A stretch of 64,000 bases of DNA, taken from positions 27,338,629 through 27,402,628 of the forward strand of contig JACSVZ010000006.1 of assembly GCA_014706295.1 (NCBI GenBank), given 5' to 3'. Below, in pieces: positions 23,595 to 38,100 of this stretch (positions are counted from its first letter, which is position 1; each line of letters opens with the position of its first letter). The notes beneath the pieces were generated by a model. That model was not told the origin of the DNA. It saw nothing but the letters and a program-made list of their open reading frames with translations, and made no database searches. This DNA comes from Lycocorax pyrrhopterus obiensis (taxonomy: Eukaryota; Chordata; Aves; Passeriformes; Paradisaeidae). The translations under genes and the position numbers were made by a program.

Positions 23595-26500
23595 AAATGT
23601 CCTCCCATCTGAGCCTCAGCCTGCAAGAAATGCTCACAGTTAGAAAACCCACAACTGTCAAATATTAAGTGTTGCAGGACTACAGACGGGCTATAAATCC
23701 TGGGCTCAAATCTGAGAGATAAATGGGTTTGGATTAAATAGTTTGCCTTCAGAGGCCTGAGTGCTGAATTTCAGCTATTTTGTTCAAGTACAGAGGTGGT
23801 GCTCTAAGCAGCTATACATGTTTCCTGGAAATGTCATTGCCAAAGAAAAATTGCTGAGGACAAGTGGGACTAGATTAGAGTTTATTCTAGAAGATCAGGA
23901 AATGGAAATGGTGTTTTCACTTAGATTTAGATGTCTGGTTTTCAGAGGAGTCTCCTCAAAAGCAGTGCTTCCACTGAGTTAGATTTGTAAATGAATGGGT
24001 CGCTCTTTCAGAGGATGATGACTGCTGGTAGTCACAGCCCTGGCTCTCGTGCCACAAATATTGGCTTTCAGATGTTTGTAATCCTAATTAGTCTTCCAGG
24101 CACATTTCTCCAGAATGCTGGGTTGCTTCCAGGATACAGGCCAGGAACTTTGTCTCAGATGATGATACCTCTTCTCCTTTCAGGAGTTACTGGACTGGCA
24201 ATTCAGCTAGAGTCATCAAACTGGTCAGACAAACTGAATCATGCAAACTGGTCTCACTCACCAGAGGAAATTTCACATTCTTGCACACACAGGAACACAG
24301 GAAAGACTCCCACATTTTTAAATGACTAATCAAAGATATAGCCATTTGTGAAAGAGGTTGAAAATATGGCAGTGTCCTTACACTGGTGTCAGCAGTGTTT
24401 TAGACACAGCACATACTTCCACTTTGTACCAATGGATTAGTACAAATCTACCAAACATGTTATCACCCATTCTAACTTACTGACAAAGACGTTTAACTTG
24501 CAGAGCGTTGAGAGAAAACAATTTTCCATCTCAACTAAAAATAAAAACAATAGCTCAATTGAATACAGGAAGTATGAAACGCTCTTCAAAACAGGAAGGA
24601 GAGGATGCTTTCTGGATGAACAACTCATCTAGATGCATGTTATTTTCTAGTCCAAGTGGATTTCGTTCCAGATGAGCATCTTTTTTGTACTGCTGCTTGT
24701 GTAGGTGGGATACATTACATGTTTGTCTTTCATTAGTAGACTTTAGTTTATTCAATTAATAAATATTTAAAATAAAGAAGTGCACAGAAGTCTGGTCTTT
24801 TAGATATAGCTCTTGAATATAAAGCACTGCATAGAAAAATAAAGTCACTTGAAATGTAGTTTATATTCCAGTATTTTTTTTTAACATCTTGATGTTGTAC
24901 GGTAATCTTATACCATAAGAGAGGGAAAAAGTACATGTTTGGGGGGTGCGGGGGAGTCTAAAACAAGGATTTTGAGACTGAAACAATTTTTAGAAAAGTT
25001 ACAGGAAACCCAGTTAAATGGATGCCAAAAATTTTCCAACAAGCCAAGCCAAATTCAGTGTAATCTAAGGAACATCAGAGGAACACTCAGAGCCTTGCTA
25101 TGATTATCTGTGTCTGTGCCTCAGCACAGTCCAATTTTAAGTGCAGTGTGACTTAACAGGGTGTTCATAAACCTAACCTTCCACTTAAGTCACATTAAAC
25201 CTGAATTAAGCATCCCACTGAAGTGCCATACCATATGCTTAAGTACCATGCAAGGTATTGATTGAAGGGGAAATGCAATTATTCCAAACTCAGAAATACC
25301 CGAAGCATTCTTGCCCTCCAGCAAATCACGTCCTACAGCTGAGCTGGCAATGGCTTTCATCCAGCTAACATTGTGATGATTTCTTATAGTCTACAAAGAT
25401 AGGGTTATCTCATTCCCTGCCTCCCTTCCCTCCTTCTCACAATTTTATGGGAATTAATATGCAAACACACTAAAGAGGTTTATTCTTAAGTGCACTGACT
25501 TGTAATTTAATGCATGGAAGATCCAGATCTAGTCCACGGCGGCATCAGCAGAGACACCCCTCTGTATGGGTGCAATCTTTCCCACAGCACCCTCTGAATT
25601 CAGAGACTGGCAGAAACCAGACCTTGCTGAGCTCTCATGATGAATCAGTTACACTTAGGAGTCTCACACACCTCCACTGGGACAGAAATAAACTGCACTT
25701 AAAATAGGGTTTTTCTTTTCTCTGCCCTCCCCCTGCTTTCTCATCTTTAGATAGATGTATTCTTTGGCTTATTCCTACTCACAAGAGGAAAACAGAGGAC
25801 GCATTAGGCTGGTAGTTCAATGTACAAAGATGAAAGGCTAAAAATCGAGCCAAAGAATCATAAAACTTTCAAGGCTAACTGATGAAACCTTCTGGATGCT
25901 GACTGAGCGTATATATTTGTGTGCCTTTACAAATTATTCTGCAGATAAGAAAGGACCCTTCATATTTTTTTTTTATACCACCTCAGCCAGTCCAAGCAAA
26001 AGAACAAGCCTGGATGGCTAGTGCTTGCACCTCCCAGCCCCACAGTGCAGGATGCCAAAGGACCCCTCTTGCTGGGGATGGTCACCAAGAATATGGACTT
26101 TCAGGCTAGGCTGCCCTACTACAAGATGTCAAAGCAAAAATCAAGTAGACCTGTGTCTGTGCAGAGGTCACGCAATGAGCAGAGAGCTGCGGTGATCTTC
26201 CCTCAGCAATCCAAACTGCTGGAGGCCAAATGAGAGAGTCTGGGACAGTCACAGCCAAATTTAGGCCTGGAAGAAAAATCCTTCACTGGACAGAACGTCT
26301 GTTGTCCAGCCCAGAAACTGCAGATGTGGATCTCAATGGCCTATCCAACAACTGGCGGTGGGGAATACAAGCTTGCAGCTCGCTGCGGGTGACAGGAGGT
26401 GCCTTGAGGAGCTGCTTGAGTATCCAGAAGCAGCAAGGCGCCTGGAGGGGCCCTGTGCACCTCATGGGGTGCCTTGCCAACACCATCACTACAGAACCTG

Positions 26501-27980
26501 AAAAACTCATTAAAACATCTGTGTTAGACTAACAGGCAACCCCCACTCAGACTAAGGGGACAGTCATTCGGCATATAGAACGAGCAATACTAAATACTTT
26601 ATGTTCATTATGCACATCAAAAAAATCAATTCTTCCATGGCACCAAGTAAAGCTGTTCCAGTGTTGTTCTTTCAATCTCCAGCTTTTCACTCATCAGACA
26701 GTGATGAGTTGTGATCACCTGCCATCCTAACCAAGGACTAACCTCACACCCCCAATCACAAGCAGTCTGGGTCTTTGAAACAGATGGTGAAAGAAATACT
26801 CTGTATAAATCAGAAAATTCTGCTAACAGCTTACAGGGAAAAAAAAAAAAGTTCCCTTTCTCTCAACAAAATACATTTCTGAGCTGTACTTTTCACAAGC
26901 AGAGACTTCTATGATGCTGGTTATTTTACAATCGATTCCCTGATATTACAGTAATGTTTTGGCTGGAGGATTTCCTTGGCCATAACAACAGCTGAATTTG
27001 AATTTCAAATCTCACAGTCTACACAGTGCAGACTTCCTTTTCAGGAAGCACTTTAGTCTTCTAAATTTCAAATTCCAGATTTTAGCAGACTTGGCAAAAC
27101 ACTAGGATCCGTAATTGTGCATGCAAAATATTGAAAGTATGAGTGGAAGCCAACAATCCCATCCTGCACAGGCAGGGCAGCTATGATTGCAAAAAATCCT
27201 CTCCTGCAAAGGACTTCTGATCCAGAAATGTATTACAACTGTTGCAGCTCTGTTTCTGTTGTACAGTCAATGCAATTAAGATCTGAAATAAGACTGACTT
27301 CCAGTCTGGTACAGGAAAATAGTGGCAGAGAAGAGACCATAAAATCTGTGTAATTTTTCTGGTTTTCGTTGCTTGGGTATCCACAGCTGGGCAGCAGGCA
27401 GTGTCAAAGCAGTGACTAGAGGAGGCTGGGTTGCCCAGGGACCTCCTCACTGCAGAAGGCAGCAACCACTTGCCATTCTGTCAACAGCAGCTGAGCAGCA
27501 GGTTCTCCCAGAGCCTTTGATCTGGGCCAAAATACAGCCTGTTCCTTTCACTGCAAGACCATCACCTCCTTCAGAGAAGGATATCATCTCTTGAACTTGT
27601 TGTGGCTCAGCATGAGACCCAAACCACCCCAGATTTTGAAGCCCTAGATGTATGACTTAGTGAAAACATCTCAAGAGATGCAGCTGAACAATTTCAGGAA
27701 AATGGATTTTAGCTGTTACTTTTTTTCTCATGTACTGAGTGCTTATCTTGATGCGCTGTTACATTTCCCTCACCACACAACGAACCAGGAAGAGTAAATA
27801 CACATGGACCTGAGGCAGTAGCCTGCTGATAAGTCTGTTCTGCCATTCACTGGTGCAATCTAATGCTGTGTGGGACAAAATCAAACCAACCATCTTCCAC
27901 AACACACAGTCTGCTGTGGCTGTAGTTTTTATTTTCTACAGCGACAACAAAGGAAGTTTGTAAAAAAATGTGCACCTAGT
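23595..27980. other. Unique non-coding stretch
   Basis: It holds a poly-A run of 12 at 26839-26850, a small GC/CpG-richer patch at about 26330-26480, and a G-rich pair of runs near 24940-24955. Frames reach at most 112 codons (23991-24329). No repeat element is recognised. Confidence 0.5.
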
Positions 27981-28017
27981 TCATATATAGATATATAAAC
28001 ATATACATATATATAAA
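27981..28017. repeat. AT/ATAC low-complexity microsatellite
   Basis: Alternating TATA, GATA and CATA units form an imperfect AT-rich dinucleotide tract. Confidence 0.85.
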
Positions 28018-31000
28018 TTCCAGTACTGTACGTATCCATGAATGGAAACAAGTCAACTTGACAATTAGCCAATATAAAGAGAGCTAAAAGAAATTTTAGC
28101 TCATACACCTATCCCTACTTCCCCTGCCAAAATGTGGTTTAGCCATCATTTTTTCCTATTTAAAAAAAAAAAAAAGGAGTGTAAATGTTTCCTCTGTTCC
28201 TGTGTTAAGACTGTAGAAATAGGAACAGTTACTAACACAATGACTCTCTGGACAAAACTTCATAACTTCTATACCCAAAAGGTAATATTTTGGTATTATT
28301 GTGGTTGACAACACTCAGAAATCAGCAGAGCCAGGACTCCTCCCCCAAGCAATTCAAATGCACAAATTAAACAAAATATAGAAAAAGAGAAATACTATAA
28401 TACGTTTGATCTCATGCAATCATTAACTTCAAGTATGGTTGCCTTTAGCATAATACCTCTAAAGAGTCATGTAGTTCTTAGAAATTTCAGACTTAGGAGA
28501 GAAGGCTCTCAATCTGAAAAATGTTTTTTTCAGCAGGGTTTAAGTGAATTGGTGAAACTTAAGAGAAAAGAGAGAGTCAGCACCAGAGCTGAGAGCAGCA
28601 CAGCCCAATCCTGTTGTAAACCCTTTCAGTCACTCTGCAGCCTTGATCCTTCAAAAACTCAGAACACTGCTCGGGTTAGGAGCATCTCTTTCAGGAACCT
28701 ACTGTTTGCAGCATGAATTCCCTGAAAAAAAATACGGAAAAGAAAAAGTAACAAATAAAAAAGGAGCCTAGCTCAGAAAGCAGTATCATACCTTTAAGTG
28801 TTTTGACAGCTCTAAGTGTTTTCTTCCTACTCAGGAGGCTTGTTGGCAGCCTTAGCCGACCTGCAGCCTGCTATGTCTTTAATCATGGGCTTCTGGCCAC
28901 GGTTCATCTGGGAGCTGCTTCCACGTTCCTGGTTAATTTTAGCCTTCCCCACAAGCATTAGGGGAGATGTGATGTCTGGCATGGAGGTAGAGGGGGCACG
29001 GGCCTCCAGGCTCGGGGATAGGGTAGAAATCTGACTGCAGTTGTGACAGGCTTCAGCCCATGCAGAGAGATGTGCAGTTCTTTCACCAACACACAGGATC
29101 CAGGCAACACGAGGCCAAGGACCAGTGCTCTGCTCCCCACTGCCAAGAGGGCAAGGGCTGCCTTGCTGCTCACTTCCACCTCCTCAATAGTATTTAAAGA
29201 TGAGAAAAGGAAGAGCTTTGCTGCACTTTTTGGGGCTGCTTCCTCTGGCCTGAGGAGAAAGGTGTACATGGGCATGTGCCCCTCACAAACATCCCCAAAC
29301 AAGTCACACAGCCCGAAGAGCTGCCAACAACTCTCTTCTTGCCCCAGGCAGAAAGCTGGGCAGACTCTGGCCATGAATCACAGGAAGAAAAGTCAGATTT
29401 AAGTTTTGAAATCTTGCATATATGGCAAAGGCAAGAGACACCGTAAAGGAAGAGGTTCTGGATGACTCTGTGGTTACTTTAAGAAGACACTGACATCTTC
29501 AGAGGTGTTTTTTTTCCCCTCTGGACATCATAATTCAAGAGACACGGCCCACATTTATGGGCAGCAAATGTATGAACTGTTTCCCAGGACCATCACAGTA
29601 GGAGCAGGATCTTTCTGGTGCACTAATTACAGAGAATGGTGAGGATGAAAAAGTGCACTCCAAAACTCCTTGTAGATGCATTAAAGATGACATCTCTGCT
29701 CAAAGGCTCTCCCAAAGCATCCCATCGGACTCTACTTGTCATGTCACTTCACATTATTTGATGTGATGCCATACATGGCTGATAAAACCAGACACACATA
29801 CACAACAATAATGTAATCGTGCCTCCAGAAAATGGCAAAATTAGTCCCCTGTGACATTGTGACCAAGTAAATTGAAGCCAGAGTGGAAAAAATACATCTC
29901 ACATGTATTTTTTTGTGACCTAGTATGAAATTATTCATTTCGTTTTACTCTCCAAAACTTCTTGCAAGCAGCTGGCCCTATAAAATAGGGACAGTCCTAC
30001 AGAGGGAATATAAACTGCCCTTTTGTATGTGTAAACGAAGAGCAGCCACAAAATACATCCTGTTGACAAAAGATATAAAAACCACTGGAGAGAAGGAGTA
30101 AGTTAGGTATGCGGCAACACAGCATTTGTTACTTCATCACATCTTTCTGCAGAAATGATGATGCTTGCCTTCACGTCAAATTAGAAGGCACCTTCCTTTC
30201 AATTTAACACTGTGTTCTCAGTCCAGGCCTCTAGCCTCCAGGATTTTAGGTCCTGAGCTGTGAGTCAGCAGAGCTACTGCACTGCTTAAGTTCAAGCCTC
30301 ACTCACGGAGCCTTTATCAGGACTGTAGTGCCATTACCTCGCTCCCTGGCTATTACCCCACCTTCGAGGAGCTGGAGCTTTCTGTCTATCCTTGTTTGCT
30401 TCATCAAAATCTCTCTTTTGTTCAAGCTGCCATACTGGATCAGACAAAAGGTCCATTTCACCTGAAATTCTGGGCTCTAACAGCACTCCATGGCCCCTGG
30501 TATGCTTGCAAGGGAAACACTGTTCTAGCTTCTCTCACCCACTGTACTTTCTCTGCTATCCTTGATTAACACATAGGTTGTAGCAATCATAAAGTATAAA
30601 TATTTTTGGCATGAAATGGAACTATTATTGATGTTAAATCGTCCTATAAAAGCACTTACGGTAGATTTCACAGATACTGGATAGCATATAAATGCTTTCT
30701 GCTGTCAAGCACTGTTTTGGGAAATATAAACACCTTAAGTTCTTTATGTATATAGAACACAGACTGCATGATTAGCCTGACCTGTCTTTAGCACTTCTCA
30801 ATCCTTTCCCAATTCTATTACAGTTCCCCATTTTCCCCTTTAAGACAGTAAGAACAAAGACCAGAAGCAGGACTGAGGGAAACCAAGCCTAAATTCTTCT
30901 TCAAACACATTTTTTAAAGTTTGGGCCCAAATATTTCAGTCATCTCTGAGAACAAAGCCTGGGGGGAAAAGCATTTTTTTAGCTCACATTAAAAAAACCG

Positions 31001-34000
31001 CTGTGCACTTACAAAAAACACTCAAGCCTTCTTGCTCTGAGGGTGGGACTTGGTATTTGGCTGCAGGAGCACAGGAGCACAGGGACTGTGACACCCAAGT
31101 CATGACTGCAGGAGTGGGAAGCCTCGCAGGGAAGATAACAGAGGAACAGCAAAGAACACAGCAAATGGGCAGAAGTGGCAGGAAGCAGAGGGCAGAGATG
31201 AGAAATACACACATACAAAGGCATTGCTTACCAGAGCATCTCCCCATCCCGAGGCCAAGACTGAGCCCGGCTCGCCTGATGTTCACCATTCCTCCGTGCA
31301 AGGAGATGGTGACCAATGGCCTCTCTCCCTGCCCTTGCCTAGGTCCCTATGGATAAGCAGAAATTATGGATGGTCAGTAACTACGTTATTTAAAGTGCCA
31401 GAGGTCTGCGTAATATTTTTCAAGGCCTCAGGTGCAGTTCAGGTGACAAATAAATGCCTTAGCGATGTTGTGTTTCAAAATATTTGGGGGAAGAAATAGG
31501 CTTTTAAAATCAAACTGGGAAGTTATATACAGGGAAACAGCAAAGACCAGCACTTATAAAACTAAGTTTGGCAATATCAGCTAAAGCCTGAAGCAAAGCT
31601 GTCTCTACAAGCTTAAAGCAGTTCCTTTTATGCTTGTTTGTTGGGATACTGCCTTGCAATTCCATAAGTACTTAGAATTTTTTCCATACAATCCCTTACC
31701 AGAGTCACTGCAAAGGAAAGAGAAGCTTCAGAAATACAATAGACTTAGATACAATATAAAACCGTTGATATAATCCATATTCTGTAGAAAATAACTTATC
31801 TGGGGAGATGAGGCTGGGGACTGCAGATGAAAAAATTTTGTTTCACATGTAATGCAGCAGAATATGGGCCAGCAAATCCACTTTACTATTCACTTCTTAC
31901 TAGATAACACTAGATGAGATGAACTAACTCTTCACTGGGCTACTGCATATTCCTCTTTTTTTAGGAACCCGAGCTAAGCTGATTTGAGTTGTTTGCTGAA
32001 TTGCATGAGCATTCACAGGGTGGACTCCTCTACCAGAAGATTGCCAAATCCCTGATTTTTCTCTTTTACCTTTCTTTGTCTAACTTCCCACAAGTTAGCA
32101 CAAAGTCATCATAATGTACACTTATTTCAATGAAGCACAAGAAAAATAACTGTGGTAATGTTTGTGAAACACCAAGTTACCATAATGACAAGCATCAGAC
32201 TAAGCCAGGAACAAGCAGTTTTATCTTAAATATCACAAGTAAATAAGACAGAATGCTAAGGACTGAATAAGAAAAAGCTGTAATCTTACTTGAGAAACAA
32301 TCATACACTCTGAACAAGGAGGAGGAGAGACTTGCATTCATGTGGTCAAACACTACCATTAAAGCAATGGAGATGAATAAAGAGTGCACTGCAGCTTGAC
32401 TCCTGGTATTTCTTGAGTGTCTAATTTTACAAGCTTTATGACATTCTTCTAATATTTCTCCTGGGTAAGCTTTTGATAGAAATAACATGGCTTTTTAAAC
32501 AAAACCAAAACAAAGCAAAAGTCAAACAGGCAAATTCTTTGGTGCTAGGGAAAATAGCCCATCGCTTAATAAACTTCTGTCTTTGAAAAAACGCCTGGTA
32601 GAGTTTTGAAGCAGTTCCGTGAACCAGTTCAACTACCTTCCTGCAAGTAAGCACTGCTTAACACTGAACTAACACATTGCTCTTGCAATGCTTTCTCAAA
32701 CTGCTGGGCTACAATGGCTGCTTGGACCTGATTGGACACTTAATCATGCAGCAAGTCTGGGGAAATGCACCCACTTGGGCAGGAAGAACAGACTACTTCT
32801 TTTTGCTTCTAGAGCATTTAGTACAGCCCTGAGACATGCTGATAGGGAAGTGGCTGGCTCAGAGCACAGCTGTGTAACATATGCATTTTACTAGGGTTGA
32901 TGATTCATGATTTCTATCTAGCAGTTTCATCTGGTTATTGCATCGGACAGAGTAAGGAGATTCCATAATGTGTGCTCTGGAGCCAAGGCAACAGCTACTC
33001 ATTTCTCCCCAGAACCCTCATATGGGGATGCACCAACCTCTGAGCTTACCCACCGGCACAACTCGCTGCAGAGTTGGCTTTTTTCTCTCCTCTTTTCTGG
33101 AAGCAGCCTAGGTAAGCATGGATATGTGTGTGTGTGATTTACTCTGCATCATCCCCCACTAGATGAGCCAGACTATGCCCACACTTAATTTCCCTGAGTG
33201 CTACTTTGCTGAGAGTTGGCTGATTCTCATTTGCTCCTCTTGCAACAGGCCACACTGGCCACAGTGGGAGCCCACCTTCCCCACGCACCTCCTGCCCTGA
33301 GCCAGGAGACCAGCCCGAGAGCTAGAGCTACCTCCTTCCTCCCAGCTGCCATGGGGCAGGCAGGGTGGGGGGTAATGCTGGCTGCCTGGGCAGCCGACTG
33401 AAGCTCTTCTCCTTCTTCTTTGGGGCCTGGTTCCTCTGCACTGGCTGTCTCAGAGAACAGAGCAGCTGCTTGCCTGTATGTATAACCAGTTTGCATCAGG
33501 GCAAAAAAGTCCCCTTTGGCAGGCAATTGCTCCCCTGCCCGTGGGAAACCTAGCAGAAAAAGTAGGAACAGTACGATTTTTCAAAAAAAGCTGCCTAAAT
33601 CTCTACCTACTGAGAGGGTCCCTATCTGGGCTGTAAGGGCAGGTCACAGTCTCTCTGGTTCCTCAGTGGTGTTGGATTGTCGAATATCCAAACTGCAGAA
33701 AACTTCCATTTGTGTGTGTGTGTGTGGCCATGAAAGGAGCCCTACTGTGACAGAGGCTGGGATCCCATCAGATACAGGTTTGCCAATGGTCATCCAAGCA
33801 ATGGAAGTGTCCTGCCCTTCCCTTTTTGAATGGAGGTAGCCACAACAGCAACACATAAGGATTTATTAACTGTGCCTATTCAGCAGCACTGCTCTACTAC
33901 AAAACTACAGCAGAGTAAACACAACACTTTAGAGTCAGACTAGGAGTGCAAAGGTTCTTTCTTGTCTTAGACCACCCAATTTCCAAACTCTGGTCAATGA

Positions 34001-34429
34001 AGACTCACCCATTTAGGAGCTTCCAGCTTTGATAGAGTTGCTTAGACTAGGCTGTATGCACTTTCTCTCTGTAAAAAGACAATTTGACTTGGCAATAATT
34101 TACTAAAGGCAGTTGCTTGAAAATAAAAGTGGAAATAGTATTTCTAGTCTTTGTTTGTTTGGATGATTTTCCATTTCATAGCTTAAGGGAAACCATCATT
34201 TAAAAGATACTCATCAATTATGAAGGATTCACAACCTCCTTTATGGTAACAAAGACTAAGCATGAACCATGACTGTACATGTATCAGTCTTGAGTGGACT
34301 TTTTACTCTTAGATGCTAGTAGTCTTTAAAATATCGTGTCATCAAAAAGTTTTGAGGAAATCTAAGTTATACATGATAAGTCTAACAGTTACTTTATGGT
34401 CCAGGCTGCAAGCCAGCAGACATGTAACC
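28018..34429. other. Unique non-coding stretch
   Basis: It contains a 14-base A-run at 28162-28175 and a (TG)8 run at 33711-33726. Two GC-richer blocks (about 28840-29370 and 31020-31340) carry overlapping frames on both strands of up to 138 codons (28958-29374, minus). None has a recognisable motif, and their antisense partners are equally open, so I do not call genes. Confidence 0.5.
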
Positions 34430-34560
34430 CTGGAATGGACCTCAAGTCTAGTCTATCCTCCTAAACTGTACGCAGAGAAGGGATGACACAACCATCCTCA
34501 ACAGACCTAGGCTAACCTGTTCTTAAAAAAATACTCCAGAGAAGGTGGTTCTTCTCAACT
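34430..34560 (-). mobile_element. Old CR1/L3-like LINE fragment
   Basis: The plus strand has the reversed CR1 3'-end layout: 'GGAATGGACCTCAAGTCTAG' (like the 'gaagggacctc...catctagtcc' block), then CTAACCTGTTCTTAAAAA, then a weak CTCCAGAGAAGG match to the 'cctccagtgatgg' block. It is much more diverged than the other two CR1 copies and lacks the terminal 8-base repeats. Assignment to CR1 or to the related L3 is not possible by eye. Confidence 0.4.
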
Positions 34561-34840
34561 TGCAATTATGCTGAGAACACACAAATCTTTGCAAAACTTT
34601 GTCCTAGGTTACAACGTAAGATGTAACCGATAGTATGTATTCTATTATCATCTTCACAAGCTGTTAGAGCAGGTGGGGCAGTGCTCGTTATCTCCTACCA
34701 TGACTCATCCCTGATAACCTGATAAGAGGTCTATCTCTGTTTAACAGGCAATCAAGGACCCACGGCATGGCTCATAGAATTACATCAGCCCATTGTGAGA
34801 TGCTCCACCCAGGGGGAGGAGCCAAGCATTCCCACTTGGA

Positions 34841-34846
34841 TATAAT
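34841..34846 (+). promoter_or_regulatory. TATA box of the ERVL-like LTR
   Basis: TATAAT follows GGA in the middle of the LTR. A GC-rich GGGGGAGGAGCC box (34811-34822) lies just upstream, as expected for an RNA polymerase II promoter in U3. Whether it still fires is not shown. Confidence 0.5.
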
Positions 34847-35066
34847 CTGGGGTTGGGAACAGTACAAGTAGTCCTCGCCTACTGGGTTCCCAGAGGGCAA
34901 GAGCTACCACTGGACCTTCAGGTGAAGACCAGACCCTTCTACAGGATCACTGCTTCAACAGGACCACTTCATCTGGACTGCTACTACTGCCCTGGCTACC
35001 AGTGTGTCAGGTTGTATCCTGACTCTGTCAGTGTTCTTGTACTATTGCATTTATTTTAATTTTCCT

Positions 35067-35072
35067 ATTAAA
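35067..35072 (+). terminator. Polyadenylation signal of the ERVL-like LTR
   Basis: ATTAAA, the common variant signal, sits about 225 bases after the TATA box and close to the 3' end of the LTR. Confidence 0.4.
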
Positions 35073-35122
35073 TTATAATTCTGACTTGTAATCTCCCACT
35101 GGTTTGTTTTCAAACTAGTACA

Positions 35123-38100
35123 AACTTTTATCAGGAGAAATTTAATGTTTTCCTGAAGGAAAAGACCTCATCAGATAGCAGTGTATTTAACGCTGGTCCT
35201 TGTGACACCGCACAACCATCCCCGGTCTATTTAGCTGCATTTCTCTTTTGACGACCTCATTTGGAGATGCCAGCTAGCCATACCTTAAGTCACTTGTTAA
35301 GTGTCTTGCTAAGATATACAAAAGCACTGCTTTATAATCAGGAGGCTACGTGGTGTTAGTGCACCACTGAAGTCCACTGTGTCACCTCCCTGCCCCATTC
35401 ATCCTTGCCTCTAGAGCTGTGATGTCAGGAGCATTTAGCAAGTCCCATTTTTTTCTGAAACCATGCTGACTTAGCTGTAAATACAGTCCTTCTGTTGTTT
35501 TTGTCTCTTACTTAAGCTCCTAAATAGGCAGCTGACACAAGTGATATCAAATTAACCAATTTACAATTAGTTACCAAGCATGATAGAACTCTACTTCTGT
35601 AGAAATTACGGATGGAATTTCCAAATACAGTAGAAATTTCAGGCAGTGGGATTTAAATCCCTGCAGGCAGCTGTTTTTGAAGCCTAGTCTGCAAGTGAAA
35701 CAGGACAACAGCAGTGGAAGGGATGAAACCAAATTTGTGTCCTGCTTCACCTTTCCACCCCAGGCTCCTTTTTCTGGAGCATAAGTGTGTGAATCTGGCT
35801 GGCCATATGGAAACCTGAGGCCACGGGCTATGGGCAGCTGGCCAAGATATACCTGCAGGCTTGGCAACAGCTGTCTGCAGTCAAACAGCATAGAGAGCAG
35901 CTGAGTTTTCCTTCATGGATTGAAACATTAATGGGGTGTTTCTCCTCTGCCCAGATGTTGATTTTCACAAGGTTTGCGGGGGCTGATATCTGTGAAACAT
36001 CTCCTCTGCTAAATTGGTAAGAATTAGTCTGTGGGTTTGGAATTATTTGGACAGGATCTGGCAGACTGAGATCCTTTTTGCCTCATTTCTGTAGGAAACC
36101 AAACTGAAAACTCTTCTTCTGCCTAAATGGTCTTTTTTTTTGTATCCGCTCAGTCACTGAGACACTGGAAAGCACTTCATTTCCATGAGATCCAGAGACA
36201 ACTTGTCACTACGCTTAAAATGAGGCAAATACTTACTGAATCCCTTTTAGTATCATTTGCATGTAACCATCATGAGTGATTCTGGACAAAAATGTCTTGG
36301 TACTTCTTCAATTCAAAATCACTTTATGCCCAGGCTCTCATTAAGTGACTGTCCTCTGTGGCATATCTCTTGAGGAGAGTTTGGGACTAATAAATTTGAA
36401 GACAAGTGAAGCACTCAGATCACTCAGAGGTAAGAGTTTAAGCCCTGCTCTTCTCGTCAGCACTGCCAGGTGCTCAGCCCCCAGCTCCATGTGCTTGCCT
36501 CTGTCTCCTCACATAAGCACCAACTTTCCCATTCCCTTTGTGGGCAGCCCAGCATCTGGCCAGCGCACGTGGAGATCCAGGGAGATGCTTTAATGAGGAG
36601 CACAGCAGAGTCCCTGTCCTTTGTGGATTTACTGTGAGGTGTCTTAGAAAAATTGGCCCCAAATACGAACAATAGCAAGCAGTTTATTGCAACAAAATGC
36701 TTTAATGAGTCACGATGGGGCTTTGGGAGAGTGAGGAATAAAAAAGACGCTTGCTGACGGCATAAATATGTGAAATCCTGGCGGTAAATGAAGATTTCCT
36801 TTCTTGTGCAATAGAATTAGTCTTTTAAATTTTAACAAGGCCTTTCAAAATATTGCGAACTCCCTTCCCAACCTGCTGTGCTGCCACAATTACAGCAGAA
36901 AATAACTGGGGAGAAAATTACTGGGACATTGCTGATATTGCTACTTTTTTAGCTTGCTTTTCTGCCTTAGTTTCCCTAATAGCAGCAACAGCTAAAAATA
37001 TTAGGTATATAACCTTGAAGACACTTTTCACATGTGAAATGTGTGCTGACATGGGACTGCCAGACCCTGGTGTGGCAGCACCAAAAGATTTTTTCTGAAA
37101 CAGATGTGGCTTCCACAAAGAAACCCCTTAAATAAAATAGGTGCTTTAATGTATTTTTGGTAGGGAGAAAAGCCATTACATTGTTGACTTTGGGGAAAGG
37201 CAAACCTGCATGGATCCATATTGTCCCTACATGATGGACTGCCATGCCTGAAAAAGCTCTGAACCAAAGCACACTTCAGCTTTGAAAACCATCTTTCTTA
37301 CCCTTTTATTTAGAAAAATCTCTTTATAGTCTGAAAGCCTAGGTTTCAGGGAATGAAGCACATGCTACATGAAGGTTTAAGACAATGGCAGAAACTTGTA
37401 CTTTGCCAAGTATATGTTTTGTGCTACCTGTGAATTTCCAGCCCTTTTGCATAGTAAGATGGAGGGAAGACTTGTACCACATTTAGACATTAACACCTCT
37501 TTAAAAGTCACATGATGCAGAGACATAATGGCTTCTTTTCTAAGCAACTGTGCAAATCCTGTTTGCATGATGGATAACATATCTTCTGATTGCACAAAAA
37601 GTGCACATTGACATTTTAGGGACATAAAACATGTGCTCTTGAAGTGTTCCAGAGATCACCACTCATGAAATTACAGGAGCATTATTTTCAAACACTGGTC
37701 ATGAATGTTAAGCTTCTAAGTTAATATTTATGTTCCTAGATATGAATTACAGAAAGATCAATTTATAATCCTAATATTAAGTACCTACTCTGCACTCAAC
37801 GAAATTATTTGTTCACATTATTAAATCCTAAAACCAATTCTTTTTTAGATAACAAAATGGAAAGGTCTTCACTAGTATTAACTACCATAGCACCCTTCAC
37901 GTGAGAAGGGCCAGCAGAATACCAAGGAACTTTTTTCTGCATTTGCAGGGGAAGAAATTAATGTACTATCCAACTCAGCTGATAGAATTCATTACACCCA
38001 TTGCCTCCCCCTAGGAGTTCTGTGACGTTGAGATCAGAGCTGTCCTGGAAAAGGTGTAGTGTAACTGACCATTAAAATATGCATCTTGAACCCATTCTCA

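Larger units (their letters stand above)
34662..35122 (+). mobile_element. Solo LTR, avian ERVL-like endogenous retrovirus
   Basis: The block order matches LTRs common in bird ERVL-type elements. These are a CACCCAGGGGGAGGAGCC box, a TATA box in GGATATAATC, a segment with ACAGGATCACTGCTTCAACA and CCACTTCATCTG, then GTCAGGTTGTATCCTGACTC and a T-rich end with a polyadenylation signal. I place the ends at a TG (34662) and a CA (35122), giving about 460 bases; both ends are uncertain and I see no clear target duplication. No internal gag, pol or env sequence is next to it, so it is a solo LTR left by recombination. Many differences from the type I remember suggest an old copy. Confidence 0.72.

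Noticed and set aside
36333..36429. Segment between a CAG acceptor and GTAAGA donor
   Set aside because: All three frames contain stops and nothing else supports an exon, coding or not.
36955..36985. MIR-like 'gccttagtttccct' segment
   Set aside because: Too short, and the upstream core expected of MIR is missing.
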